Shown in pieces: positions 35,161-46,060 of a stretch of DNA of 64,000 nt; position 1 is the stretch's first letter; each line of letters begins with the position of its first letter. The DNA lies in contig NC_079885.1 of NCBI RefSeq assembly GCF_029227915.1, forward strand, positions 25,173,001-25,237,000, given 5' to 3'. The notes beneath the pieces are model-generated. The model saw only the letters and a program-made list of their open reading frames with translations. It was not told where the DNA came from and made no database searches. The position numbers were made by a program, and so were the translations under genes. The DNA comes from Hydractinia symbiolongicarpus (Eukaryota > Cnidaria > Hydrozoa > Anthoathecata > Hydractiniidae).

Positions 35161-38100
35161 TACGTGAATAATAAAAATAGTGTGAACAGTAACAAGAATA
35201 AAAATGACAAAACTAACACACATGATATTACCCCCCGTTTATTTGTAAAGAATCGTATTAAACAGAAATCAAAATTAAAGATCTTGTAACCAAGTTTTAG
35301 TCGTTTGAAATAAGAAGGTCCTGATTATCTAAAATCAAACATTGTCTACAAGTGTACTTGTGAAGGATATCTCTTATATTCGTGAGACTACCATACATTT
35401 TGGATAACGTATTAAGAAACATTTTAAAAGAATTATAAAATTATCAATCTATTAACATATACGTGTTAAATCTAGCTCGAAATCCTTGTCTATGTTAGAC
35501 AACGCAAAGATTAAATGGCAACTCAAACTCAAGGTTATACATCAGTTGGATTAACCCTGACTTAAATAAACAGATAGAGTATGTAAACAAAAGTCTACCA
35601 GTATGATCGTTATTGTTTATTTTTATTTAATATTTTTTTCTTTTTTTTTTATTTCTTCTCTTACTTACAACTTTTGATGAGCAAATTATGAGAATTTTTA
35701 TCATTTATTATTTATTATAAAACAATGTAAATATTGCAAGGATGATGATTAAAAAAATGCACCGGAAACAATAGCAATGAAAATGAAAGTTTGCGGTTTT
35801 TCTTCCGAATCATTTTTGGTGAATCTGCCTCGGTAGTGGATAATTTAGTTTTAGCTAATACTATTGGGTTTTCCTTGCTTTTGGTACTTTTGTTTTTGTA
35901 GTGGGTTGAATTCTATTGTCTAATAAAACAAAAGAAATTGGCACTGATCCTGAATGACATAATATATTTCATAGTGTTAACTTTTTAGTTTTATTAATTT
36001 TACTGTCTGTCTTACCTTCTCAAGGTTTCCTGACAAAGGTCAAGAGGAACCACGAATCAAGTAAAGATGTTCTGAATGTTCTTAAAAATATTATAAATGT
36101 GTTTACTATTTTTTACGATTTTTTTTAAAACGTACACGCTTTTTTATAAGACTAGTGTTTTTTCGTTTCAATATGAATATTCTTAAGTCATCCTATTATA
36201 TTCTTAGCACATTCTTAGCATAGTTGAGATTAAAACATCTCACACCGCACACTAGTGAAGAAATCACCCCTAAAATGCAGAAACCTGAGAAAAAATATTT
36301 AACCACAATTATAGGATGAAGAAAAATTTCAAACATATTCGTAGGGTATTCTAACCTTTTCTTGTTTAATTTCATCTTAAATATTCCTATACAGTGTATT
36401 CTTATAAAAACAGCGTGTTACACGGAATATTCTTAATGGAGAACAAAAATTAAACATTAGACAACAGTTTTTTGGCTTCCTTAGATAAGGCCGGATTGAT
36501 AGAATTTGACAATATTAGCTGCAGTTAGAAAAATAAATATACATGGTTAATTTTTTATTGACGTCACAATTTTTGTGAAAAAATTACAAAAAACACACAT
36601 ATTCTTAAGATGTATTTTGAGAGTTTTGTTAGCAAATATGCATCTGCTTGATAAACGGTAATAAAAAAAATGCTTCCAAAGTTTGTAAGGAAAAGATACT
36701 TATATGAACAAAAAATCGTCAAGGAAGTTTTCAGCATTTTTAGTATGGCGTCATCCAGACCATTACAACTAGCAAAAGTGACATAGGACACTTAACTTTT
36801 ATTACAGTTTCTAATGTTTTTTTGGATACATATTTTGCATAATTAAACTTCTATAAATAAAATGGACATTTCACAAGATTGATCTGAATCACTCTGATGA
36901 CTATAATTTTTACAAAGGACAACAACGGTAAGAAGGACTGCGGACGACATTAAAGTTCAATTACATGTCATGATGCAAAACCTTGGTAGTCACCAATGCT
37001 AACATTCTGCTGAATAACGGTCGTTTCAGTGACCACATTAAATTAAATACCAGCCGCTAATTATTAACAAATTAAAGGGGAAGGAACCGTTACGGTTTTT
37101 CCAAAGTTAGGGTAACTTACTTGCCGTATTTCTTGGAGATTTTGTTAAGAAACTATGCTTCTTTACTCCACAGAACGCAGTAATAAAAAATAGATTTCCA
37201 CTGTAGCTTGATATAACACTGAATTCGTCGACTTTTCACTAAAAGTAAAAAAAAAGTCATGGGTCAGTCACACTTTCAAAATACAAAAAGGATGATACGA
37301 AAATAACTACCACCCTTTTATAATACTTTTATTTCTCAACTATAAATTCCCTAAATGAAAAGTACAATCGCAGAAAAAATTATTGGATAACATGTCAACA
37401 TTCCCCTTCCTCCACATTTGGATGCCAGAAATAGGTTGGCTTGGTTAGAATAAATGGCTATGCAAGAAAGGAGATAACGGTTGGGGTGGCAGTATCAGAG
37501 ATTTTGACATAATACTAATGTTTTCAGATTTTTTGTTGCATTTAACCCATGATAGTTGTCATTATCCGTAAAAAAATCAACCGCAACGAAGTGAATAAAT
37601 GTGTGTCACATTTGCTGCTTTGTTTTATAACTATAAAATTCGCAGAGAGAGGCAACAGGTACTGAAAAGAAATTTGTATAAAAAAATAAATTATTTCTCC
37701 AATGCAACTAAATTTTGAAATCGTCATAGACACAGAGAAAGAACTGCTTACACGGAATCTCAATACTCCTTTTCTCTCTTCCACTGAATATGTTAGCGAC
37801 ATATCATTTGGTCGTGAAAAGTCTTTCCACCCATCCATTGCCCATTTTTTAATTGTGTATTTAGACTGTGTGCGGTTATACGAAACTACCGGAGACGGAA
37901 AGATTCTATTCATTAACAACTCTGGTGTAATTAAACCCATGCATTTTCCAGGACAACGACAACCTAAAAAAAAGAATACAAATTTTATTTAGCACTTTCG
38001 TTATATTGTCCAGAGTTGCAAACACACATTTCTATCTAACTGTCTTTTTTAGCCTTAAAAATCTTTATTTTGTATTCTTTATATTTACGGTGTGATTTTG

Positions 38101-38210
38101 TTATTACCAAGGAAAGAACGCATTAATACGCATTAATTTCTCGTATTCCCTGCCTCGTTTTTAAGTCGCCTTAGAACCGAGGCTTCGAATGGTAGAATGT
38201 TGTCAAAATG

Positions 38211-38694
38211 GCTACGGAAAGTGGAAGAAGCAGTGCTGTGAGTAAAGAAGAATTGTTGAAACTGTTATTAAGAGATATTGATTTTCCAATTGCAATTATT
38301 AACGAGTCAAAATAACAAGTTGTTGAAATAGATACTTGGGGAAAGTCTTTGTCTCCTCTTCCTGCGTTCACAATAAAAAGAAATTGAAGAACATCGTTTA
38401 AGAAGTGGGAAAACGCCAGAGAGTTCTATAATAAAAACTCTTGATCGTGGGAGAAAGTTTAAAAATGAAAGATATTTAACTTCAGATTCAGTGAGTACAA
38501 AAAGGGATGAACAATTCTTTTATTTAAAAAGCCAGTGTAGGTCAAGTGGAAAAGTTAGCAATGTAAAATGTTCTTGTCCTGCAGGCTTAAGTGGCTACTG
38601 CAACCACATAATTGCATTCCTACTTGAGATTGCAGACTATTTCTTAAATCAGCTCTCAAATGTGCCAGAAGAAATTTCATTGAAACCTTTGTGA
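38211..38694 (+). pseudogene. SWIM zinc-finger N-terminal half of a SWIM-YqaJ protein
   Basis: The start MATESGRSSAVSKEELLKLL at 38211 is followed by an in-frame TAA at about 38,312 and a frame change near 38,383. The second frame contains the SWIM finger: VKCSCPAGLSGYCNHIIAFL, matching C-x-C-xn-C-x-H, then EIADYFLNQLSNVPEE. Cnidarian proteins with this block continue into a YqaJ-type nuclease domain; here the frame ends at 38694 and the nuclease part is missing. The complementary part is present at 57.2-58.0 kb. Confidence 0.7.
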
Positions 38695-38698
38695 TGTG

Positions 38699-39449
38699 TC
38701 ATAGAACTTCATATGGATACAATTTCCTCCTGGATCTAAAAACTCGAACAGGATAAAGTTTTCTACTTCCAAACCAATAGCAGTGCGAAAATAGTTTATT
38801 ATGTTTATGTAAATTTTCATATCTGTATTTATAGGAAAAAAGCTGTTCATTTTCTTCTGAAAGAAAATCGTTGCGTTGTTCAAATTCTTGTATTTTTTCT
38901 CTCAGTTCTTTTAATTCCCTTTTCAGTATATCAATCTCCGTAACCTCTTGTGAAATTTCCCCATCAAATTGGTCAGCAGACACTACAACAGACTCTTCGG
39001 ACTCTGAAATGACTTCTTCACTTTTACTGCTGCTACTACTAGGGATATGCCTATCTTTAGGTGGGGGTCTTCTACGTACTTTGTGTGTCCCTATTTTAAG
39101 TATAGCAGGTACAGCATCAGCGACTGGTTTTTTTACCAACTCCAAATGTAATTCTGATATCTTCAGTTTTGGAAATGAAACTCGCACACTCTATAATTTT
39201 TTTTGGATCCTCAATGTTAAAATTAGCAGCGCCACCTTTTCTTCTAACATATCTAATAACATTGGCCCACTGTCGTCTTAGGGTTTCTTGTTTAGGAATT
39301 CTAAAAAGTCCAATGTTTGTTTTCTTTTTGTCTGAGTCGTAAAGAGCACTTTTACAGCCAGGAATACAACAATAATTCCCAAATCCACCAGATAAATTTT
39401 TTTGAGGACGAGTTTTACTACTACCTGCGTATACTTCTTGTGAATTCAT
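38699..39449 (-). pseudogene. THAP-domain transposase N-terminal half, frameshifted
   Basis: ATG at 39449 opens a THAP-like DNA-binding domain: YCCIPGCKS, NIGLFRIPK, RRQWANVIRYVRRKG, IIECASFISKTEDI. The last zinc ligand pair C-x2-H reads C-x2-F, so one His appears lost. The frame then shifts; the second frame (to 38699) gives VKKPVADAVPAI (AVPTL-type box), an acidic/Ser linker and a coiled coil (LKRELKELREKIQEFEQ). A third frame holds the beginning of the next domain, TAIGLEVENFILFEFLDPGG. The DDE catalytic part is missing here but a relative is found at 58,725-59,450. Confidence 0.75.
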
Positions 39450-40289
39450 TTTTTATTTTTGTTTGCTAACTCAACCACAAGATAGTTGAGCTTTAGCTTC
39501 ATAAAACTTATTTAGAACGCATTTTAGTCATTGACTACAGGATATTTCAAAAGATTCGGCGGGTAAGCACGTTTTTATTGTGCTCAAAACTTTTCGAGGA
39601 TCAGGTGTGAAAAAACGATTTGATTTCGCCTGCTTTGTTTACAATTTTACCACTCCAAGCCTCGTTTCCATGTATAGCGAAGTATTGCGCAATCGAATAC
39701 GAGAAACCGGTATTTGTACATAAATTTGTTATTTAGCAACAAAAAACAATGCCTCCCCTTCATGTCTCCCCTAACTTTAGTTTAACGAAAACGCAATATA
39801 AACGGGATGTGTATATTGATATAATTTTACCTCCCAAATTTTTCGCACTGGATGAGTGACAAGAAGGTAACTCAGTATGCACGCTATAAAATGTCCTCCC
39901 ACCGTATTTCGCACAGACACCAGTCTGATTTGTTTTAAAAGTTATATTATCAGATCCAGATTTATATCTTCTTACTTCGTATTTTAAACCAGCTGATAAT
40001 TTATATATATAAAATCTAATTTTATGTCCGTGTCAAAACTTTTCAGAGAAGTCCTGACCACTAGACTTCCTTCCTTGAATCATAGCAACGGGAATTTTTT
40101 TAAAAAAAAACGATATTAAAGAACCACAGTAACTAATTTAGTATTTACGATGTAATTAAAACTAATCTACCATCTTTTTTTGACGAAATATTTGTGGACG
40201 ATGGAGAAAATGTCAAAGTTCGCTTCCGTAAGGAATTATCTCTAATTCGTAAACTCTATTTATTGTTTAACTTTCTCTTCTTCATCATT

Positions 40290-40690
40290 TTTAAGTCGTT
40301 TGGAAAGAATTGTAAATCAATCATAACAGAGGCTTGTAAAAACTTATAGGCCCAGCCCTAGAAAAAATAAATTCTTTAAATCATCTTCCTTCGATGTAAA
40401 ATTTCAGTGTTTTTACTGGACAAAATTCAGGGTCAATTCTTGCGATGAAAACTCATCTAAAAGCTTTTAAATAGGTATCTTTAAACACTTGATCACTACG
40501 CTTTAGATTGGCAACTTCGTCATATCTGAGAAAACCAGCAAAACATAAAATCATCATTGTAAAGTTACGTTTGTGTAACAGAGAATATCCTTCTTTTTCA
40601 TTCAACTCGTATATATGGATAATCTGATTAGGGGTGATTGGTTGCTTTTTCTTTGTTAGTCGGTGACAGAGTCGTGGAACTTGTTGCATC
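40290..40690 (-). mobile_element. tyrosine recombinase fragment (DIRS-type)
   Basis: Minus-strand frame with RLTKKKQPITPNQI, a helix, then MMILCFAGFLRYDEVANLKRSD, the box holding the first catalytic Arg of tyrosine recombinases. After a TGA the frame goes on with CPVKTLKFYIEGR and FIFSRAGP, ending before the His-x-x-Arg and Tyr boxes could be seen. Several stops make it dead. With the RNase H-region fragment at 41,693-42,040 on the same strand it fits a DIRS-like retrotransposon. Confidence 0.75.
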
Positions 40691-41009
40691 TGGCTGAGAT
40701 GCTATGTTGTAGAAATGTTTGACAAAATAAAACACGCTTCCAATAACGCTAAAAGATTCCCCCAAGTTATACCGTACTAACCAAATATAACACAAAATTC
40801 CGACTTTCAGCAGGAAATGCAGATATTTCGTAAAATTGTGAGCACCAGCTCAACCATTTGTTGAAATATGTCTTATATTATTGAGAGTATTATCATCTAG
40901 CGCTCTTTTCAGTGTTGAATCTAAGTCAACTGCTAATTGTTTAAATCGATATGAGTGACTGAATCACCAATTCTTGAGGTGTCTGTCCTAAAAATTATAT
41001 TAATAAAGA

Positions 41010-41555
41010 GAGGGAAAATTCTGTGACGTCATCAGAAGCTTGAAATTACTTTTGTTCCGGAGCGAATTTTTGCATTCTGTTTGAATTTTCTGAACGCTAA
41101 ATAAAAGATATTTAACATATTTTCCGGTTTTTACGTGGATCGCATAAAAATTACCAAAAATTGCCCGAAAATCCTGTTTTTTCCGACTTTTTGGTTAAAA
41201 TCCGACAAAATCGAGAAATCGGATTAACCACGTGTCTAAATTATTCAAAATGATTGTTCTTAATAAAACAAAGTTGTCTTACAAGTTTCAAGTTCTAAGG
41301 ATAATTTTAACAGGAGTTATTAAATTTTTCCCATTATAAGGATTTTTTAGAGATTTTTAGAGGTAGTTTTGAGTAATGGCCAATATCCAGGCATCTGAAA
41401 GGTATGAGACCTAAAAATTTGGCATGCAAGTGTCTAATAGATAAATATTGAAACTCAGTAAGTTTCATAGCCATATACCTTAGCAATAAGGAGTTATTAA
41501 TAAAAACCGTCAGGTGGGGAGGAATCCGCCCCGGACCAAATAGGGTTAACACTGT
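41010..41555 (-). repeat. dispersed repeat, copy 2 (inverted relative to 34507-34990)
   Basis: Reverse complement of the block at 34507-34990, with the same order of shared motifs. It lies between the two DIRS fragments and probably inserted into that element. The left part (41,150-41,230) has short runs such as AAAATC and CGGATT in both orientations. No coding capacity. Confidence 0.7.
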
Positions 41556-41692
41556 TTGTGGCCCCTGTTGTCACCGCTAAACAGGCTGTCTAATATCTAT
41601 TTTTATCAAGAATGTACTAAATTAGTAGAATATTAGAATACCCTCTGTATTTTAAAAAACATGTAGTCTTGAATAGTATATTCGAATTTATA

Positions 41693-42040
41693 TCACTTGG
41701 CAAAGGGGGCCAAAAAGCTGATGAGGGCCAGTATGGTACTAAAAAGACGTCTTAAATTTCTGATATAAATCAGTACACGAGTTAGACAATTGGTTGGAAT
41801 AACAATCAAATTATTTAAAAGCCGCCAGTCTTGCGTGAAAGCATCGACTGCCTCTGTTCCATGTATAGAAAATTTCGATCTGAATTCCTTACATTCTGTG
41901 TTATCGAAATTTGCAAATCTATCGATTGAAAACAAGCCCCATTCAAAGAAGCCTAGAATGATTTTCCAATCATGTGGGTCGAATCTCTAGGATTTCAATT
42001 CACTTCTAATTCAATATTATAAAGTCCAGTCAAATTGTAA
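41693..42040 (-). mobile_element. DIRS-type retrotransposon, RNase H/linker fragment
   Basis: Frame reading NIELEVNWNPR, then RFDPHDWK, FFEWGLFSIDRFANFDN, FRSKFSIHGTEAVDAFTQDW and LIVIPTNCL. The blocks WxPR, D-DW, DRFA and EAVDAF-W are the conserved run after the RNase H domain of DIRS elements. It is degenerate (NNL where NNW is usual) and ends at a stop at 41,693. Upstream RT was not recognised. It pairs with the recombinase piece at 40,290-40,690. Confidence 0.75.
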
Positions 42041-44919
42041 ACTTTAATGGATTGATCCTGCAAATCTGGTTTTCTTCTCCGGTCAGAACTTATGTACATA
42101 GCTCCTGTCTTGTCTGTCATCTATAAAATCATCACCTACTTTATTGTGAAAGATTCCGAACCAAACCTTATAGCTTCGAGCACTCCCCATGTTTAAATTT
42201 TTGTGGTTTCAGTAGCTTCAAACATTTTACGGCGCACACTCTGTATATTAATTGTTATACGGCTTTAACCGGTAGAACTTTAAAATGGGCTTCTTTTTTT
42301 GTCGCCGTTTTTACTATCGAGACTAGTGAAGCACAGAAGGGTACCAGTCTAGTGTAGCAGTACGTAAATTATTAGTTTTTTAAATGTTGATGTCACCCTA
42401 ACTACCCTATTAACAGTGCAAAAGGTACAAGAACCTATTATTTTTAAAAATAAATCATTTTAAATTATTATTTTAGGTTCAGTTGATTTTGCCATTTTCA
42501 TCAAGCTGCAAGGGTGGTTTGTTATTTTTTTTGTGAACTTAAATTTTATAAAGCTATATTTGTATTTGCTTACAAGGAGTTTCAACATGGTATAATTCTT
42601 AAAATTCAAAATAATTCAAAAATAGTTGTTTTGGTTGATTTTTACGTTTCATCTAGTTTTTATAAAACTTTACAATTTTGATTTCATTTTTCTACTACTT
42701 TCATATTTTTCATTCTCTTTTGCTGGGCCAGTTGAATAATTAACAAGCTTGCGGCTAAATTGTTCCACCATAAGTGCTAAAATTTGAAGTGGACTGAGTT
42801 ATAAGGGCATAGTTATAAGAAAAAAATAAAATTTCTTATGAATATAGGGGAACAAAGTTATTGAATATTCCAAAAATTAAAAATTCAATTCTTGATTATT
42901 ATTGTACCTATAAATCATAGCTAACTTAAATTACAAAAACATTCTTTCTCTATAAGAACGATTTTAATAGAAAAGTAATAAACCTGAAAATTGTACACAA
43001 TACGAACAACAGCGAGGCTGAAAATTAATCGATTTTCTCTCTGAAAAGCAACTTGGAAAATATCTTTTAAGTTGGCTGTAACCCTTTTAAAAATCAAAAT
43101 TTTTTACATAATAAGTTACGAAAGGTTATTTTCAGACTATATTCATATTTTTTTCTTTTATAACACACTTGTCACGTAATAAAAATGAAATGACGTAATT
43201 ATTAAAGAGAAACGTTAATAACAACAAAGATGGCGCATTATGTAGAAATTTAAGACGATCTTCATTATGCTACACTGCATGAGCTTTAACTTTCGATAGC
43301 ATATAAACTTTCAAAATAAAGTATTGTTCTTTGAATAATAAAAAACAATTTGTTGCACTGTAAGTCTGATTTACACAGCAAATTTTAATGTTTCATTTGA
43401 AAATATATTGTGTACTAAAATTATACATTTTCATGATATACTTTTTTTACATCAAAGAGCTAGATAAAATGTTAATCTTTATCAATTATCAAATTCATTT
43501 ATCCTATTTGCTTTCAGACGTCACAAGGAATTTCCGATCAACTCCCGTGTAAATCAGCCTTTGTTGCGCTAGTCTGGATGCACCATTCTTTAGCGCATCG
43601 AGGCTGGATTGTTATCTCTACCTTATCACGCCATTTTTAAGATTTCGCCCTTGTCGGCAGAAATCAATTATTATTAACGTGAGCACTTTTTCTGCACAAT
43701 TTGAGATCTAATACTCCCCCGTGCGGTTTTTGGAAAAAATCAATAATACGCCGTAGAAGTTCCTGCCGAAACAGCTGGTTTATTTTATTCAGCTCTGTTC
43801 CACTGTGCCACTGGTAATTGAATCTAAATGTACAACAGTTTTTAATACACATCTTTTAAATACAATTCTGTTGTTTAGACAAATGCTATTATCTCTCCAA
43901 AACTTTAAAAACTTATATCACTTGAAATGTCACTTAAAAGCCTCAAATTTTTAAATATTATATTTTTGCGGAGAGAAGCGGAGGGCGCGTCAGCGCCCGG
44001 AGCGTAGCGGAGCCTATTTCCTCATTAAATAAGCCAAATATAAAAGAAAAAGTAAGCACGGTGGAGAGTATATAGGATTTCTATACGATTTCCGCGCCCC
44101 GTCCCCCTATACATCAAAAATATCAAAAATCGGTCGTTTTGGGGCCTAGTCTCCCAGCGATTTCATATGGTCATTCTTAAGTACGTTTTTCTAGTGAGCG
44201 AGACAACATGTTTTTAGCACGGCGATGGAGTTTTTGTTGTTTTTTAAATATGGTACCAAGCGTAAATGGTGCCGTTTCCAGTTTAGGTTAAATCTGCCTA
44301 CACTTTTTAGCCACGTGATACATAAATCACTTTTACTAACATCACATGACATTTTCTCGGACACATAGCGCCTTAAACTCAATCTAAGCCATATCGCAAC
44401 CAACGGAAGGGCTTGTTATGTTCAAGAAAGCGAAGAAAGAAAGGGTATGTAATGAACTCTTTCTTATTCTCACTCACACCTAAGGCTAGCTAGCATAAAA
44501 CTACTCACTGAGCTGGAATAATAATAGAACTTAAATAGCTAGCTAGAGCTACTTGAATTGAAGAGCTAGCTAGCTAATAGCATAAAAAAGATAAAACAAT
44601 ATCATAATGGCTAGTATAAAACTAGCTAGCTACAAAGAAATAGATTTTCTGGCTATAGCTCTACACAGTGAGTGAGATAATACACTCAATCATAGTGCCG
44701 TGTTTAATTTTTAATCTTTAAGAGAAACTTTTTGCATTAAATATTGCGGGGGTTTTTTGCTTAGAGAAGCTAAAAACACGTTATAAACTGTATTTTTATT
44801 TTTAAATGTTACAAAATTTTCCACAAAGTATATAAAATTGTTTTAGCTGCGTAGGATAAGAACAGGTTGTTAACTGTCTGTTTGTTTGAACTGAAGTTAG
44901 GATAGGTTTTTAGAAATGG
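42041..44919. other. intergenic, no recognised gene
   Basis: No gene seen. A GC-rich patch at about 43,975-44,015 contains GGGCGC-GTCA-GCGCCC, a small perfect hairpin. Many CTAGCTAG runs occur at 44,470-44,630, and similar runs occur at 47,420-47,590 and 51,143-51,160. Confidence 0.4.
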
Positions 44920-45320
44920 GTATTGTGCCGAAACGTATGTGCGAAACAGTATACCTGTACAAATCACTCAGCCCTGTGTTAACAACAAGCTGTTACCTGT
45001 GTTTCTATTTAACAGAAGTTTAAGCTAATCTTTTGTTTGAAATGGTATTAAATCTATATGGATGTGCAACATACCTGTACTAAGCACTCACCCTGGATTG
45101 AAATTCACTTTTTAAGTTTTGCCAGAAACATTTTGAAAAAATTCGCTAAGATGGGCACAACATATAAACTGTATTTTTGCAAAAAAGTTATTATTTAAAA
45201 AATATATTACACCTGAGACATCTTACTGTTATGTGTGCTTCACATAATTTATCATATATATACTGCATGTACTAAAGCGCTCCACGTGAATGTGTGGCAC
45301 AGTTTACAAAACGTATAAAT
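44920..45320. repeat. degenerate satellite-like array, copy 1
   Basis: Three or more imperfect units share a core like ATGTGCAACATACCTGTACT followed by AAGCACTCACCCTG and a spacer. Unit spacing is irregular, roughly 100-200 bp. The last unit ends CTAAAGCGCTCCACGTGAAT and GTGTGGCACAGTTTAC. The same series, with the same terminal unit, occurs at 51,480-52,080. Confidence 0.65.
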
Positions 45321-45437
45321 CGCGCCAGGTGTTATAGTTACTTGTGACTAAACCAGACATAATCAACGCCAGGTCCCCCTGCCTAGTTAGTAAAAAGGCT
45401 ATGTGAGCATATATAAGATACACATGTAAAGTTTTTC

Positions 45438-45459
45438 ATATATATATATATATATATAT
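45438..45459. repeat. (TA)n microsatellite
   Basis: Eleven TA units directly upstream of the tRNA-like gene at 45464. Confidence 0.95.
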
Positions 45460-45463
45460 TCAT

Positions 45464-45532
45464 GCCCTGTTGGTCTAATGGCTATGACACTCATGCAAAT
45501 GAGAGATCCAGGTTCAAATCCTGGACAGGGCT
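45464..45532 (+). tRNA. tRNA-like gene with shortened anticodon arm (pseudo-tRNA)
   Basis: Acceptor arms GCCCTGT and ACAGGGC pair over 7 bp. A D-arm (GTC/GAC, loop with TAATGGCTAT) and a perfect T-arm CCAGG-TTCAAAT-CCTGG are present, so the A and B boxes are intact. The anticodon arm is abnormal: CTCAT (45490-45494) pairs with ATGAG (45499-45503) around a four-base loop GCAA instead of a seven-base loop, so no normal anticodon exists. Total length is 69 nt. It is probably a tRNA pseudogene with a loop deletion, or a pol III-transcribed tRNA-like RNA. I do not assign an amino acid. Confidence 0.7.
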
Positions 45533-45837
45533 AGGAAAAACATAATTATCTTGCACCTACAACAATCAGGTATTCATATATGATATTAGCTATATATTGA
45601 GTATAATAGGTAATCTTTGAGTTGTAGAGGGGGGAGTTACATACATTCATCACTTTAATTTATAGAGCCCACAAATGCTTTGTTTTTGTAATAGATCTGT
45701 CACTTTTTGTTAAAAAGTTTTGTGTTGATGAACCTGGTAGGCACAAGAATTTTCTATACTCCTGGATTAATATGATACATATCTTAGATATATCGAGTAT
45801 ACGAATCTTTGAGTTGTAGGGGGATTCTCTATTAAGG

Positions 45838-46060
45838 TGCCTGCCCCTGCCTTGCCTAACCCTGCCTTGCTGATTCCTCTTCCTGTTTCCTTGCCTGCCT
45901 TTGCCTACCCTTCCTATGCCTTTTCTGGTGCCTGGCTTCTATGCCCTTGCCTGTGCCTCTATGCCTTGCCTACCCCTGCCTTGCTGATTCCTTTTCCTGT
46001 TTCCTTGCCTGCCTTTGCCGTGCCCTTTCCTTGCCGTGCTTTGCCTTGGCAACCTCTCCG
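45838..46060. repeat. pyrimidine-rich CCTTGCCTG-type low-complexity tract
   Basis: The strand is dominated by CCTTGCC and CCTGCC words. A block of about 54 bp starting at 45850 recurs at 45964 with only a few changes (period 114). The long open frame through it is a by-product of low complexity. Confidence 0.8.

Larger units (their letters stand above)
38137..39706. mobile_element. internally deleted TIR transposon with SWIM and THAP gene halves
   Basis: Left end TTTCTCGTATTC (38137-38148) is inverted at 39695-39706. Similarity continues inward: GAGGCTTCGAATGGTAGAAT on the left against GAGGCTTGGAGTGGTAAAAT on the right, at nearly the same distance from the ends. This gives imperfect TIRs of roughly 70 bp. 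Inside are the 5' part of a SWIM zinc-finger gene (+) and the 5' part of a THAP transposase gene (-), abutting tail to tail at 38694/38699. The arrangement resembles ISL2EU-type elements that, as I recall, carry a transposase and a YqaJ nuclease. It is absent at the matching intron of the right duplicate. Confidence 0.75.
35736..39990 (-). pseudogene. dead duplicate of the cysteine-rich membrane protein gene
   Basis: Exon equivalents of the gene at 60132-63877: A at 39831 to about 39,990, B at 37963-37752 (212 nt, open), C at 37238-37121 (118 nt) and the stalk/membrane exon from 35919 to about 35,736. Exons B and C have exactly the lengths of the right copy. Damage: the hydrophobic signal region and a CVCS-containing stretch are deleted from exon A; the first codon of exon C is TGA (plus 37236-37238) where the partner has TGG; a TAG interrupts the stalk (35861-35863); and an A7 run (35751-35757) replaces A8, shifting the membrane segment. 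A deletion at about 35,721-35,735 joins it to sequence matching 59.6 kb, removing the donor and all tail exons. A transposon sits in the intron between A and B. Confidence 0.85.

Noticed and set aside
36564-36791. Possible exon coding for SCNGLDDAILKMLK, with a counterpart near 62,540-62,590
   Set aside because: Similar in both duplicates, but its entry phase does not fit exon C, and exon C joins exon D directly in phase.
37702-37992. Plus-strand open frame at exon B of the left duplicate, with a counterpart at 63008-63358
   Set aside because: Both are antisense of exon B. The minus strand has splice sites, matching phases and conserved cysteines; the plus-strand frames do not.
38871-39281. 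Ser/Leu-rich plus-strand frame
   Set aside because: Antisense of the THAP and linker coding sequence.
45464-45532. Calling this tRNA-Cys (GCA) or tRNA-Met (CAT)
   Set aside because: Neither triplet falls in a seven-base loop closed by a five-base-pair stem; the only good stem leaves the four-base loop GCAA.
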